From positions 1 to 9,568 of the forward strand of contig CAAFXX010000437.1 of assembly GCA_900767075.1 (NCBI GenBank): a DNA stretch of 9,568 nt, in the 5' to 3' direction. The stretch's first letter is position 1. Every line of letters begins with the position of its first letter. The position numbers were made by a program, and so were the translations under genes. This document shows positions 1 through 8,167 of the stretch, in pieces. The stretch is from Bacteroidales bacterium (GTDB taxonomy: Bacteria; Bacteroidota; Bacteroidia; Bacteroidales; Muribaculaceae). The notes beneath the pieces were generated by a model, which saw only the letters and a program-made list of their open reading frames with translations, made no database searches and was not told the DNA's origin.

Positions 1-3000
1 GACATCAGTGCAGGAGATACCTGATCGCTGTCGGTTATAAGCCAGCCACGGTTCTTAGCCTTCTCCACGAAATCATCACCGTAAAATCCGAACGCGAAGT
101 CAAGACCCGGTGCCATCGGACCGTATTTTGTGCTTTGTCCGAAGATATCACCTACATTGGGCGAGAACAAAGGCAGATTCAGCGAATGCCCGCTACGCCA
201 ACGGAAGGAGAAAGACCGCGGCATCATCAGGAAACGCAAGCCATACTCCGCGAATTCAGATGCGAAACTTGCTTTTTGCGCTTTCGTATCTTCACGTATC
301 ACGAGCTTAATGCTTCCCGTGCCTCTGTCAAGGATCTCGATTGAATTTTCATCTATGACCTTATAATTGACCTTTGTCGGTTTTCCTCCACGCGTTCCGT
401 TCACACGGATCTTCTTTGTCTTGAGGTTATGCTTCAGAAGCGTGGTGGTGTCCTCTGAAAGCTGCACCGCCCTCTCGAATTTCTTGGGCTGTTCTTTCTT
501 TGTAGGTCCGTTCTTTTTATTGCTGTTTCTCGCTGACGTCGAAGACGAGAACCGCTTGTTGATTTTCTGAAGATATTTTGATTTGTTGTACAGAGTCTCG
601 AAGTTCAGGCGTGCATCGGCATTCCAGGTAGTCTGATTCTGGATGGTATTACCCAGATAGACATCTTCGACCTGTGCGCCCTTGTCCCAGCGGTATGTCG
701 AATTATACGTTATCGAGCCTGTGATGTAATCAAGTGCCGGAATACGGTTGAAGGGGGCCCGGTAGGTACCTGTAAACGTCTGGTTGTAATTCCAAGGCGT
801 TCCGAGTCCTTTGAGCGACGACATCACAGTATCCTTCCATGCCTTATACTGATCCGGGAACAGTCTCTTGTTGACTGCACCGACTGTCTCCTCGATTCGT
901 GCCGTTGTATTGCTTGCAAATGAAAATTGCAGCGACTTCAAAAGATTCCAGTTGATGGTAAGCTGGCGATCCCATGTGAAATTCTTGCTGACCTGTACAG
1001 GCAGCTGGAAATCCACGTCAACCTCACTGCGCGTCTGTTCCTCATAATAATACCTGTGCATGGAGGTATAGAATGTGAGTGAATTGAACAGCCAGTTTAT
1101 CTCCCAGTCCTTAAAAAACTTCGCGGTCTTACCTTTCCCTTTAACCCACGCGAAAGGTTTCAAAGGCTTGATATAGGGAGAATACGAATACTGGAAGCTA
1201 CCTCTGTAATCATTGGTATTCTGGTATTCAGTGGTCGGATCAAGATTCTTTTGCTTGTTGAATGAGAAAGATAGCTGGAAGTTTGCAGGATCCCAAGGCA
1301 TAGGATTCTTGCTCTGCACATTGAAGCGCAGATTGGAGATCGAGAAACTCTCGACTGTCTTTCTTGTAATCGCATAGTTCTTTATTGAATCCTTCTCATG
1401 CTTGGTCGACGCGGCGTCGAGGGCATCCTTCAGCAGGATATCCTGATCCAACGGATTGTATTTCGGAGTGGTCGTTTCCTGGGAACGTGAATAATAAATC
1501 GGAGCCGTGAGCTTTGCTTTCTCCGGAATTATCTTGCCAAGGTCACCCTGCACAGCTACATTATACTGTTCATAATCGTCAAGCCTACGGGCTGAGAGGC
1601 CCTGGTCCACGCTGCCGAATCCGGCGGTCTCTTTGTGAGCCGAGAAATTGACCATCGCTATATCGGAAAGAGCCAGATTGGCATTGATGTTTGCAGCCCA
1701 GCCTCCTGATTCATTAAAGTCGGTAACCTTCAGCTCATTCACCCAGACATCCCCGTCTTTGACAGAATTCGACTTATTCCGGATACCGATTAGCATGACA
1801 CGGACGTCGCTGAGCGACGGGTTGCCCAGCACATAAGCCGTGTTCTGCGGATTGGATGGATCCTGTCCTCTATATACCACCGCAAATCCCACACCTTCGG
1901 TTCCCACGCTCTTGGCATGGTTACGCTCGGTCTTGAGCGACGTGAAGATATCGAGAGGGATATCGAGGCGGTTGCTCAACGGCCAGACTCGGGCACGGTC
2001 CGCCGAATTATAGTTGTTATACTCATTCGGAGGTGTTAGCTCGAGAGGAATCTCATACTCGTAATAATTGTTCTTCACGTCGGAACCAAGCCGGATGAAG
2101 AATGCAAGGTCGCCGTTCTGCGTATTGGTGATATTATCGATCAGCGCCTCGGCGTGAATCCACATCTGCAGACGTTTATAAATACGAAGGTCAAGCTGTG
2201 TATTCTTGTATACACCGCGTGCATCGCCCGGCTGAAGTCCTGTCACCTTCAAAGACAGTGACTGTTCATTTAGCTGTGTTGCCTGTGATTGGCCCGGATC
2301 CTGGATACGGTCCACGCCCGGAGGCAGGACATAGTTGACAGGCTGACGAGAGCTGTTTTCCTCGATATTGACCACCGACATCTCCAGCTGTCCCTCCGCG
2401 GGAGAGTCATTACGGCTGTTGAGGTTGAACTTATAGTCTCGCCACTCGCCTCTTACCAGCTCAAGCGTAGCGAAACGAAGGTGAGTCGTTTCCTTGAATC
2501 CTGTCATGAACATACGGGCAAACCGGACCGTGGAGAAATCAGAGATTCCTCCCACGACCTTATCCGGCTGGCTTAGCGGAATCTTGAACAGATACCACAC
2601 GGCAGTCTGCTGTCCGGCGGCAGTGGAGATAAGCTTTTCCTGCTTGTCGGTGATATAGTTCTTTCCAACCTCGAGATCCTCGGGACGGATTGAAACCTTA
2701 TACTGGAAATATCTTTCGTATTCATTAAGTGTATTGTCCTGATTGATATCCTCCACGTCAGGAACCGAACGCGCGGATTGATACTGCGGGTTATCCGACT
2801 GGTCTGGCGAAAGCGAGTTACCCTCCACACCGTTGTAATGCTTGTATCGGGTGAGGATATCAGCACGTGTAGTGTCATAATAAGGACTGCGGAAGAAATG
2901 ATAGTTATCACCCGCCGGGTCGTTCATTGCAGAGAAGGGATCCTCCTGCATCGCGGAGATTGTCGACGCCGGAAGTTTTGCACGCAGTTTGTCAAGATAA

Positions 3001-6000
3001 TCCTTATAAGATGAAAAATTATACTCATCGTCATTAGGAAGTCCGTCAAGACCCACATCCTGCATGAGACGTGCATTCTGTGCGTTTTCAAAAGCATATG
3101 TAAGGGAGTTCTGCTTCGACACCTTACCCCAGTTTGTCTCGGTGATGAACTCCGTGTTGCCGTCGACGGGAAGTCCGTTCTCATAGCTTTTCATTCCGTC
3201 CTTAAGGACATCCTCGCTTATCTCGCCGAAATTAAAGTACAGGTCACCGCCTTCGGTATTAGGATTTTCCGGATCAAGGAATGGATCGAGCATCCAGAAT
3301 TGGATGTATTCCACATTCGACTGTTCGAAATTCGTGTTGTCCATCTTGCGCATGATGCCTCCCCACCGTTTCTCGGGATTAAGAAGCTGACCGTTTTCAT
3401 CGATGTTGTCGGCATCAAGGTTATAGGGACCTCTTTCCTTAGGATAGAAGGAGAGGTTCAGTGTCTGGATATAATTTGCCTCACCATAAGCCTGGTCTCT
3501 GTAAGGGAACAGTTCGCTTACCTTTACTTCGCGGACATACGGGTTAGACAGGAACTTGGGATCGTTTTTCATGTATCCGGGGACCATCGAAGAGTTGCGC
3601 TGGGTCCACATACGGTCAATATAATACCAAGCCAGGAGCGCACGGTTCTTGCCATAGTTCACATTATTTGAAAGCGATGCCTCGGGGAAGAGGGCGTCGG
3701 CGCCTGAATCGTAGGGAGTCGATGCGAGGAACCATGAATACGGGCTACGGAGGTCAATGCCGATCTGCGTTGCCTCGAAATCATCGATAAAGCTTGAACC
3801 TCGGTTGCTGCCGGTCTTCTGCTTATGGGGAAGAAGCTGTGCGAACTCGGCATTCAGATTGAACGTCGACGGAGCCGTAGCATTGATGGTGGGCACTTTG
3901 TTCAACAAGTTGGTGAGCCACATGAACTCTTTATTGTACGATAGGTTGACGCCCCACATGGTATTGTTGATCACCTCATCGCCGATATTGACCTTCTCGG
4001 TAAGGGCTTTCTCGGAGAAATTAAGGATCGTGGCGCCAAGCGTGAAATCCTTGTTGAACTTGTATTGGGCGTCAAGACCAAGCAAGGTCTTGCGCTGCAT
4101 ACTGTAGAGCGACTGGTTCTCGAGTGTGACGCTTACATTCGTGCCCGAGTCAATGATGCTCTGGTTTGTGATGGTGACTATACCCATGGAATAATCCACG
4201 GTGTAGTCGCTGTTCTCGGTAAGCACGACGCCTCCCGCCATGACCACGACCGAACCACGAGGCACGTTCATGGCGTTCAGACGAATCTGAGCACCGTTTG
4301 AAGCCTGATATTCTCCGACCAGAGAATACTTGTTCTTATCGGCAAACTGACGCGCGATTACGAGCGTAGAGTCATAAAGCTCCTTATATACGTAACTTTC
4401 AGCTATCGAAGGATTGCCTATCTGTCTCTCAAGATGAGCGCCGAAAGGTTCCGCAACCGGGAATATGATCTTACCGGTAGACGACTGAACGGTATAACCC
4501 TCCACATAATCGAAAAATCCGTCGGAGTTCGATTCCTGATTTGAGTCGATACGGTCAAGATTCATGACCTGAAGCAGTGGCTTGTTGGAAATCGAGCCGA
4601 CAGGAAGATAGTTTATTTCCGTACCAGTGGTATCCGACAGGAACTTAATGTTAAGCTTGAAGTTTTTGCTCTGAAGCTGATATGCACCAAGAGCATAGAC
4701 ATTCTTCATCATAAGTTTCCATACAGGCTGCTTGGGTGAGATTGTGGTTCCTCTCAGCATTTTCAGATATATGGAATTCGATGTGGTCGGCACATCGCTT
4801 GAAAATTCACCGACCTGATAGACCCGTCCCTGATAGGTGTATTCGTATGCCACGGCAAGGACCTCATCCGTATTGAGCGCCGACTTAAGAGAAATGTATC
4901 CAAGGTCAGAGTTAAGCGAGTATTCACTTGATTTGAGCAGACGGGCACTTTCCACCTTCTCAAAATCACGACCACCTTCAATGCCATATGCACGCAGCGG
5001 CTCAAGGACCTGAGTCACCTGATTGATGTTACGAGCATCAGGATAATCATTCTTGATTACCGTCAGAAGATTGTTCGACTGATTGGAAGGATTCGGTAAG
5101 GATGCGTTAGGCTGCCAATATGAACTGCCCAACCTTGAACTCTCGCCGAGGTCCTGAAACGCCACGAAATTTCGGGATTCCTGATAATTGCTGTTCTTGT
5201 TTGTAATCCAGACCTCAATGCGCGTGATCTTGATTCCGGATGAGACATGCGGAAGCTTCGACGCAAAGCTGTCGTAATTATCATAGAAATACTGTGCCAG
5301 GAAGAAGTGCCGGTTGGCATCGTAGTTATCCGCCTTTATGGAGAATTTCTGCGACTGGACACCGCCGGTGGTGTTGACGGTCTTCGATTCAGAATTCTGC
5401 TGCGAGACAAGACCTGTCAGGGTCAGTTTACCGAACTGCAGCTTGGTCTTGAGACCGAAAAGAGCCGTACCTCCGCGTATCAGGCTTGAACCGGTGGTCA
5501 TGCTGACATTACCAGCCTCGATACTCTTGATAATCTCGTCCTCTTTCCCCTCATAATTGAGCTTGAGGTTTTTGGAATCAAAGTCAAAAGTCGCATCGGT
5601 GTTGTAAGTCATGTTGAACTTAAGCTTATCACCTACCGATGCATTGATTGTAGCCTGAATCTTCTGATCGAAGTCAAAATATGTTTTTCTACGATTGCGT
5701 AGCGACAATGCGGGGTTATCAGTCTTGTTGCTCTTGACTCCCATCGAAACCTGAATGGAACCCTGAGTCGTGAGGCGCACTCCGCCCGGACCGAACACTT
5801 TCTCGAGTGGTCCGAGTGCAAAGTTCATGTCGAAGATATTAAAGGGCTGCTTATCCTTCTTCTCGTAACTTTCGGTGTTGCGCTCCCTGAAATATCCGTA
5901 CATGTCCTTGCGCATCATCATATTGTTGTATTCTTCCGCAGTCATCATATAGGGCGTGACGATATCCTTGTCGCCTATACGGGTGTGGAGTACATACATA

Positions 6001-6311
6001 CCGGTTTCCGGATCAAAGACCGCCTCGGTCTTTATATTGGAAGGATTACGCAGGTCTACAGGATATTCCTCCTGATCTATCCCGTCGGACGTACGGGGGA
6101 CAGTCGGGACTACCCTTGCTGGAATCGTCAGGGTATCTGACGGAGTGTTTCCCGGAGCCACCGGTTGAGCCGGCGGAGGGGGATTCAATTCACTCTTGTG
6201 GTATTGGGAATATGCGAAAGCCGATAAAAGCAGTGTTGACGACAACACCGCCCCTATCATTATCTTAGTACCTTTCTGAGGTTTATGGTTATCAGGAGTC
6301 TTAAATCGCAT
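1..6311 (-). CDS. sprA: SprA/Sov family type IX secretion outer-membrane translocon, C-terminus off window
   Basis: This is the outer-membrane channel of the type IX secretion system, through which folded cargo proteins with C-terminal sorting domains reach the cell surface. Known family members form a very large single-chain beta-barrel of about 36 strands. The frame is open from the ATG at 6309-6311 to the left edge: 2103 codons, against roughly 2400-2500 residues for known SprA/Sov, so some hundreds of residues are missing. Residues 17-33 are hydrophobic after a basic start, a signal peptide likely cleaved near residues 33-36, followed by a proline-rich linker with PPPP at 44-47. Family-like segments include FDMNFALGPLEKVFGPGG (160-177), RRKTYFDFDQKIQATI (207-222), a DVGLDGLPNDDE acidic loop (from 1085) and a GDDFVEKAKNRGWL segment near the visible end. 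Much of the rest alternates polar and aromatic residues like beta-strands. I checked the frame at both ends and in the middle and saw no frameshift. The start overlaps the ruvA stop (TGATG), with no ribosome site upstream. Confidence 0.96.
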   Translation of the reverse strand, partial: MRFKTPDNHKPQKGTKIMIGAVLSSTLLLSAFAYSQYHKSELNPPPPAQPVAPGNTPSDTLTIPARVVPTVPRTSDGIDQEEYPVDLRNPSNIKTEAVFDPETGMYVLHTRIGDKDIVTPYMMTAEEYNNMMMRKDMYGYFRERNTESYEKKDKQPFNIFDMNFALGPLEKVFGPGGVRLTTQGSIQVSMGVKSNKTDNPALSLRNRRKTYFDFDQKIQATINASVGDKLKFNMTYNTDATFDFDSKNLKLNYEGKEDEIIKSIEAGNVSMTTGSSLIRGGTALFGLKTKLQFGKLTLTGLVSQQNSESKTVNTTGGVQSQKFSIKADNYDANRHFFLAQYFYDNYDSFASKLPHVSSGIKITRIEVWITNKNSNYQESRNFVAFQDLGESSRLGSSYWQPNASLPNPSNQSNNLLTVIKNDYPDARNINQVTQVLEPLRAYGIEGGRDFEKVESARLLKSSEYSLNSDLGYISLKSALNTDEVLAVAYEYTYQGRVYQVGEFSSDVPTTSNSIYLKMLRGTTISPKQPVWKLMMKNVYALGAYQLQSKNFKLNIKFLSDTTGTEINYLPVGSISNKPLLQVMNLDRIDSNQESNSDGFFDYVEGYTVQSSTGKIIFPVAEPFGAHLERQIGNPSIAESYVYKELYDSTLVIARQFADKNKYSLVGEYQASNGAQIRLNAMNVPRGSVVVMAGGVVLTENSDYTVDYSMGIVTITNQSIIDSGTNVSVTLENQSLYSMQRKTLLGLDAQYKFNKDFTLGATILNFSEKALTEKVNIGDEVINNTMWGVNLSYNKEFMWLTNLLNKVPTINATAPSTFNLNAEFAQLLPHKQKTGSNRGSSFIDDFEATQIGIDLRSPYSWFLASTPYDSGADALFPEASLSNNVNYGKNRALLAWYYIDRMWTQRNSSMVPGYMKNDPKFLSNPYVREVKVSELFPYRDQAYGEANYIQTLNLSFYPKERGPYNLDADNIDENGQLLNPEKRWGGIMRKMDNTNFEQSNVEYIQFWMLDPFLDPENPNTEGGDLYFNFGEISEDVLKDGMKSYENGLPVDGNTEFITETNWGKVSKQNSLTYAFENAQNARLMQDVGLDGLPNDDEYNFSSYKDYLDKLRAKLPASTISAMQEDPFSAMNDPAGDNYHFFRSPYYDTTRADILTRYKHYNGVEGNSLSPDQSDNPQYQSARSVPDVEDINQDNTLNEYERYFQYKVSIRPEDLEVGKNYITDKQEKLISTAAGQQTAVWYLFKIPLSQPDKVVGGISDFSTVRFARMFMTGFKETTHLRFATLELVRGEWRDYKFNLNSRNDSPAEGQLEMSVVNIEENSSRQPVNYVLPPGVDRIQDPGQSQATQLNEQSLSLKVTGLQPGDARGVYKNTQLDLRIYKRLQMWIHAEALIDNITNTQNGDLAFFIRLGSDVKNNYYEYEIPLELTPPNEYNNYNSADRARVWPLSNRLDIPLDIFTSLKTERNHAKSVGTEGVGFAVVYRGQDPSNPQNTAYVLGNPSLSDVRVMLIGIRNKSNSVKDGDVWVNELKVTDFNESGGWAANINANLALSDIAMVNFSAHKETAGFGSVDQGLSARRLDDYEQYNVAVQGDLGKIIPEKAKLTAPIYYSRSQETTTPKYNPLDQDILLKDALDAASTKHEKDSIKNYAITRKTVESFSISNLRFNVQSKNPMPWDPANFQLSFSFNKQKNLDPTTEYQNTNDYRGSFQYSYSPYIKPLKPFAWVKGKGKTAKFFKDWEINWLFNSLTFYTSMHRYYYEEQTRSEVDVDFQLPVQVSKNFTWDRQLTINWNLLKSLQFSFASNTTARIEETVGAVNKRLFPDQYKAWKDTVMSSLKGLGTPWNYNQTFTGTYRAPFNRIPALDYITGSITYNSTYRWDKGAQVEDVYLGNTIQNQTTWNADARLNFETLYNKSKYLQKINKRFSSSTSARNSNKKNGPTKKEQPKKFERAVQLSEDTTTLLKHNLKTKKIRVNGTRGGKPTKVNYKVIDENSIEILDRGTGSIKLVIREDTKAQKASFASEFAEYGLRFLMMPRSFSFRWRSGHSLNLPLFSPNVGDIFGQSTKYGPMAPGLDFAFGFYGDDFVEKAKNRGWLITDSDQVSPALM

Positions 6312-6889
6312 CAAAGCATCGTCAATGCCTGCTTTATAGCCTTCTCGGTAGTCAACGTCGGATTGTCGGCAAACAGCTTTTTCAGAACTTTCTGACTTTG
6401 CTGCTGTGTGAACCCGAGCATCACGAGCGCGGCCATCGAATCGTCGAATGCCTCGCTGGCAGGCGTACTTGTATTAAACGCAGTCGCGTCGGCTTTTATT
6501 TTATCTTTGAGGTCGACAATTATTCTTTGGGCGGTCTTGGTTCCGATACCCTTTACCCCTTTCAGTGCAACATATGCTCCTGACGCCACGGCAGACTCCA
6601 GTTGCTCCGGAGTCAACGATGACAAAATGAGTCTTGCAGTGTTGGGCCCGACACCGCTCACGCCTATAAGAAGCCTGAACAGCTCGCGGCTGCGCCTGGT
6701 AATAAATCCATAAAGGATATGCGCATCTTCCCTGATTGCCTCATGAACGTATAATTTGACATTATCCACATTTTGGATCTGTGGATAATCAAGCAGCGTT
6801 ATGTTTACCTCATAGCCTATTCCGCTACAGTCTATCACTGCAATGGTCGGCTGTAGTTCCGCCACGGGACCGGATATATAATCAATCAT
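6311..6889 (-). CDS. ruvA: Holliday junction branch migration protein RuvA
   Basis: RuvA binds four-way DNA junctions as a tetramer and loads the RuvB helicase motor for branch migration during recombinational repair in the cytoplasm. The protein has 192 residues, close to the usual 190-205. It starts with the typical MIDYISGPVAEL (OB-fold domain, about 1-62). Two helix-hairpin-helix motifs follow: LLIGVSGVGPNTARLIL (73-89) and LKGVKGIGTKTAQRIIVDLK (109-128). After a linker, the C-terminal RuvB-binding domain occupies about 146-192, with ALVMLGF at 154-160. An upstream in-frame TTG at 6913 would add eight residues (with KRFK) before the family start, so I chose the ATG at 6887-6889. The gene is first in a transcript with sprA, whose ATG shares one base with the ruvA stop codon. 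A good promoter lies about 70-100 nt upstream. Confidence 0.96.
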   Translation of the reverse strand: MIDYISGPVAELQPTIAVIDCSGIGYEVNITLLDYPQIQNVDNVKLYVHEAIREDAHILYGFITRRSRELFRLLIGVSGVGPNTARLILSSLTPEQLESAVASGAYVALKGVKGIGTKTAQRIIVDLKDKIKADATAFNTSTPASEAFDDSMAALVMLGFTQQQSQKVLKKLFADNPTLTTEKAIKQALTML

Positions 6890-6957
6890 TTTGAATCTTT
6901 TAGAATTTATCAACGCTTTCTTGAGCAGTGAAAGGATTCCACTACTCTAAGAAGCTT

Positions 6958-6988
6958 CAAATTTACAAATATTGCATCAAACGGCAAA
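6958..6988 (-). promoter_or_regulatory. ruvA-sprA promoter, Bacteroidota type
   Basis: On the minus strand TTTG (6985-6988) is followed after 19 nt by TAAATTTG (6958-6965), matching the Bacteroidota -33 TTTG and -7 TAnnTTTG consensus. Transcription would begin near 6952-6954, giving ruvA a leader of about 63-65 nt. Its -33 box lies inside the spacer of the divergent recR promoter. The match is visible in sequence; activity is inferred. Confidence 0.7.
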
Positions 6989-7002
6989 ATTCATTAATTT
7001 TG
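6972..7002 (+). promoter_or_regulatory. recR promoter, start site at or next to the ATG
   Basis: TTG (6972-6974) is followed after 20 nt by TAATTTTG (6995-7002), a full match to the Bacteroidota -7 consensus TAnnTTTG. The recR ATG begins at 7008, only five bases after the box, so the transcript should begin at or within a few bases of the start codon and carry almost no leader. The promoter also argues against the in-frame TTG start at 6972, which would lie inside the -33 box. Confidence 0.7.
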
Positions 7003-7007
7003 CAGAG

Positions 7008-7637
7008 ATGAATATCAGCTATAATTCTACGTTACTTGATTCGGCTGTCGCCGAACTTTCCAAACTGCCCGGAATCGGGCAGAAAACGGCGTTGCGCCTT
7101 GCCCTTCACCTTCTCAGGCAGAAAGAAGAGACGGCTTTGGCATTGGGAAACGCCATTATCGAAATGCGCAAAAACATTCATTACTGCAAACGATGCCATA
7201 ACATCAGCGAGGCTGAAATCTGCCCTATCTGTGCTGACAGGCATCGCGATGCCCAAACTATTTGCGTGGTTGAGAATGTAAAGGATGTCATAACCATCGA
7301 GTCGACCAATGAACATCATGGACTCTATCATGTTCTCGGAGGACTGATCTCCCCTCTCGACGGAGTGAGTCCTTCCGACCTCGAGATTGACAGTCTGGTA
7401 GAAAGGGTTGAAAACGAAAATGTGACTGAAATAATTTTAGCGTTGAGCCCTACAATGGAAGGCGACACTACAAACTTCTATATCTATCGGAAGCTTGCCC
7501 ATCTTCCCGTGAAGATTACCATGCTGGCACGTGGACTCAGCATAGGCAACGAACTGGAGTACACCGATGAGCTGACATTGGGCAGATCAATCCAGAACCG
7601 GATGCTTTTCTCCGATACATTCAATAAAAATCTTTGA
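7008..7637 (+). CDS. recR: Recombination mediator protein RecR
   Basis: RecR acts with RecO and RecF to load RecA onto SSB-coated single-stranded DNA at gaps during repair. The protein has 209 residues, near the usual 195-205. Visible parts in order are the helix-hairpin-helix LSKLPGIGQKTALRLA (18-33), a four-cysteine zinc site (C60, C63, C72, C75), the Toprim domain from about residue 84 (VVENVKDV with E89, then GGLISPLDGVSP at 111-122 and LALSPTMEGD at 144-153), and the C-terminal LEYTDELTLGRSI signature (183-195). The ATG at 7008 was chosen because the protein then begins just before the family core and follows a promoter that leaves no room for a longer leader. It is divergent from ruvA and followed 8 nt later by a GNAT gene, so the two probably form an operon. 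Confidence 0.97.
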   Translation: MNISYNSTLLDSAVAELSKLPGIGQKTALRLALHLLRQKEETALALGNAIIEMRKNIHYCKRCHNISEAEICPICADRHRDAQTICVVENVKDVITIESTNEHHGLYHVLGGLISPLDGVSPSDLEIDSLVERVENENVTEIILALSPTMEGDTTNFYIYRKLAHLPVKITMLARGLSIGNELEYTDELTLGRSIQNRMLFSDTFNKNL

Positions 7638-7645
7638 TTGCAGAT

Positions 7646-8167
7646 ATGATACTTGAAGACAACCGTTTCTGCCTGCGTCCGGTTGAACCGGAGGACGCCG
7701 ATTTCATGTGGAGTGTCGAAAGCGACTCCCTTCAATGGATCCAGAATCTTCTTGTCGCGCCCTTTTCACGCGAGAATCTACGGAATTACGCCCTCAATTA
7801 TGAAGCGGACCCATATGAAGCAGGACAGTTACGACTGATTATGATTGAAAAACATAATGGACGTCGCGTAGGAATCATTGATCTCTATGACCTTATCGCA
7901 AGTCAACGCACGGCTTGGGTCGGTATTTATATATTGCCGGAGTTCAGAGGTAAGGATATCGGTAAAACGGGCCTTCACCTGCTTGAGGACTATGCCATAA
8001 GGATATTGAACCTCAGGCGTCTCGGAGCGAAGATTATCGAGAACAATGAATCAAGCATGAACCTCTTCCTCAATTCCGGATTCGAATGGATCGGCAGGCT
8101 TCCCGGCTGGATTCAATCGGGAAAGGAACTTTATTCAATACACATCCTCCAGAAATCGCTCAGTTGA
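7646..8167 (+). CDS. GNAT family N-acetyltransferase (RimJ/RimL or SpeG-like)
   Basis: A 173-residue single-domain GNAT protein that should transfer acetyl from acetyl-CoA to an amine; the substrate could be a protein N-terminus, a polyamine or another small amine and is not identifiable here. The N-terminal LRPVEPEDADFMW (10-22) is typical of the RimJ/RimL/SpeG branch. The central strand WVGIYILPEFRG (91-102) leads into the acetyl-CoA loop, and the C-terminal NESSMNLFLNSGFEWIGRLP (134-153) is the usual motif B region. The loop reads RGKDIG (101-106), so the first glycine of the R/Q-x-x-G-x-G/A pattern is Asp104, which may weaken or alter cofactor binding. The ATG at 7646 fits the family start; a TTG at 7634 overlapping the recR stop would add only four residues. 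The gene is probably co-transcribed with recR and its end overlaps the opposing YqgE gene by 8 nt. Confidence 0.9.
   Translation: MILEDNRFCLRPVEPEDADFMWSVESDSLQWIQNLLVAPFSRENLRNYALNYEADPYEAGQLRLIMIEKHNGRRVGIIDLYDLIASQRTAWVGIYILPEFRGKDIGKTGLHLLEDYAIRILNLRRLGAKIIENNESSMNLFLNSGFEWIGRLPGWIQSGKELYSIHILQKSLS

Noticed and set aside
110..5821. Many open frames of 60-123 codons on the plus strand and in one other minus-strand frame
   Set aside because: All lie within the continuous sprA frame. They resemble no family, overlap one another and are low-complexity shadows of the long gene.
6890..6913. Longer RuvA start at a TTG (6911-6913)
   Set aside because: It adds eight residues before the conserved MIDYISGPVAEL start, and the ATG at 6889 fits the family.
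6972..7007. Longer RecR start at a TTG (6972-6974)
   Set aside because: It lies in the -33 box of the recR promoter, upstream of the predicted transcript start.
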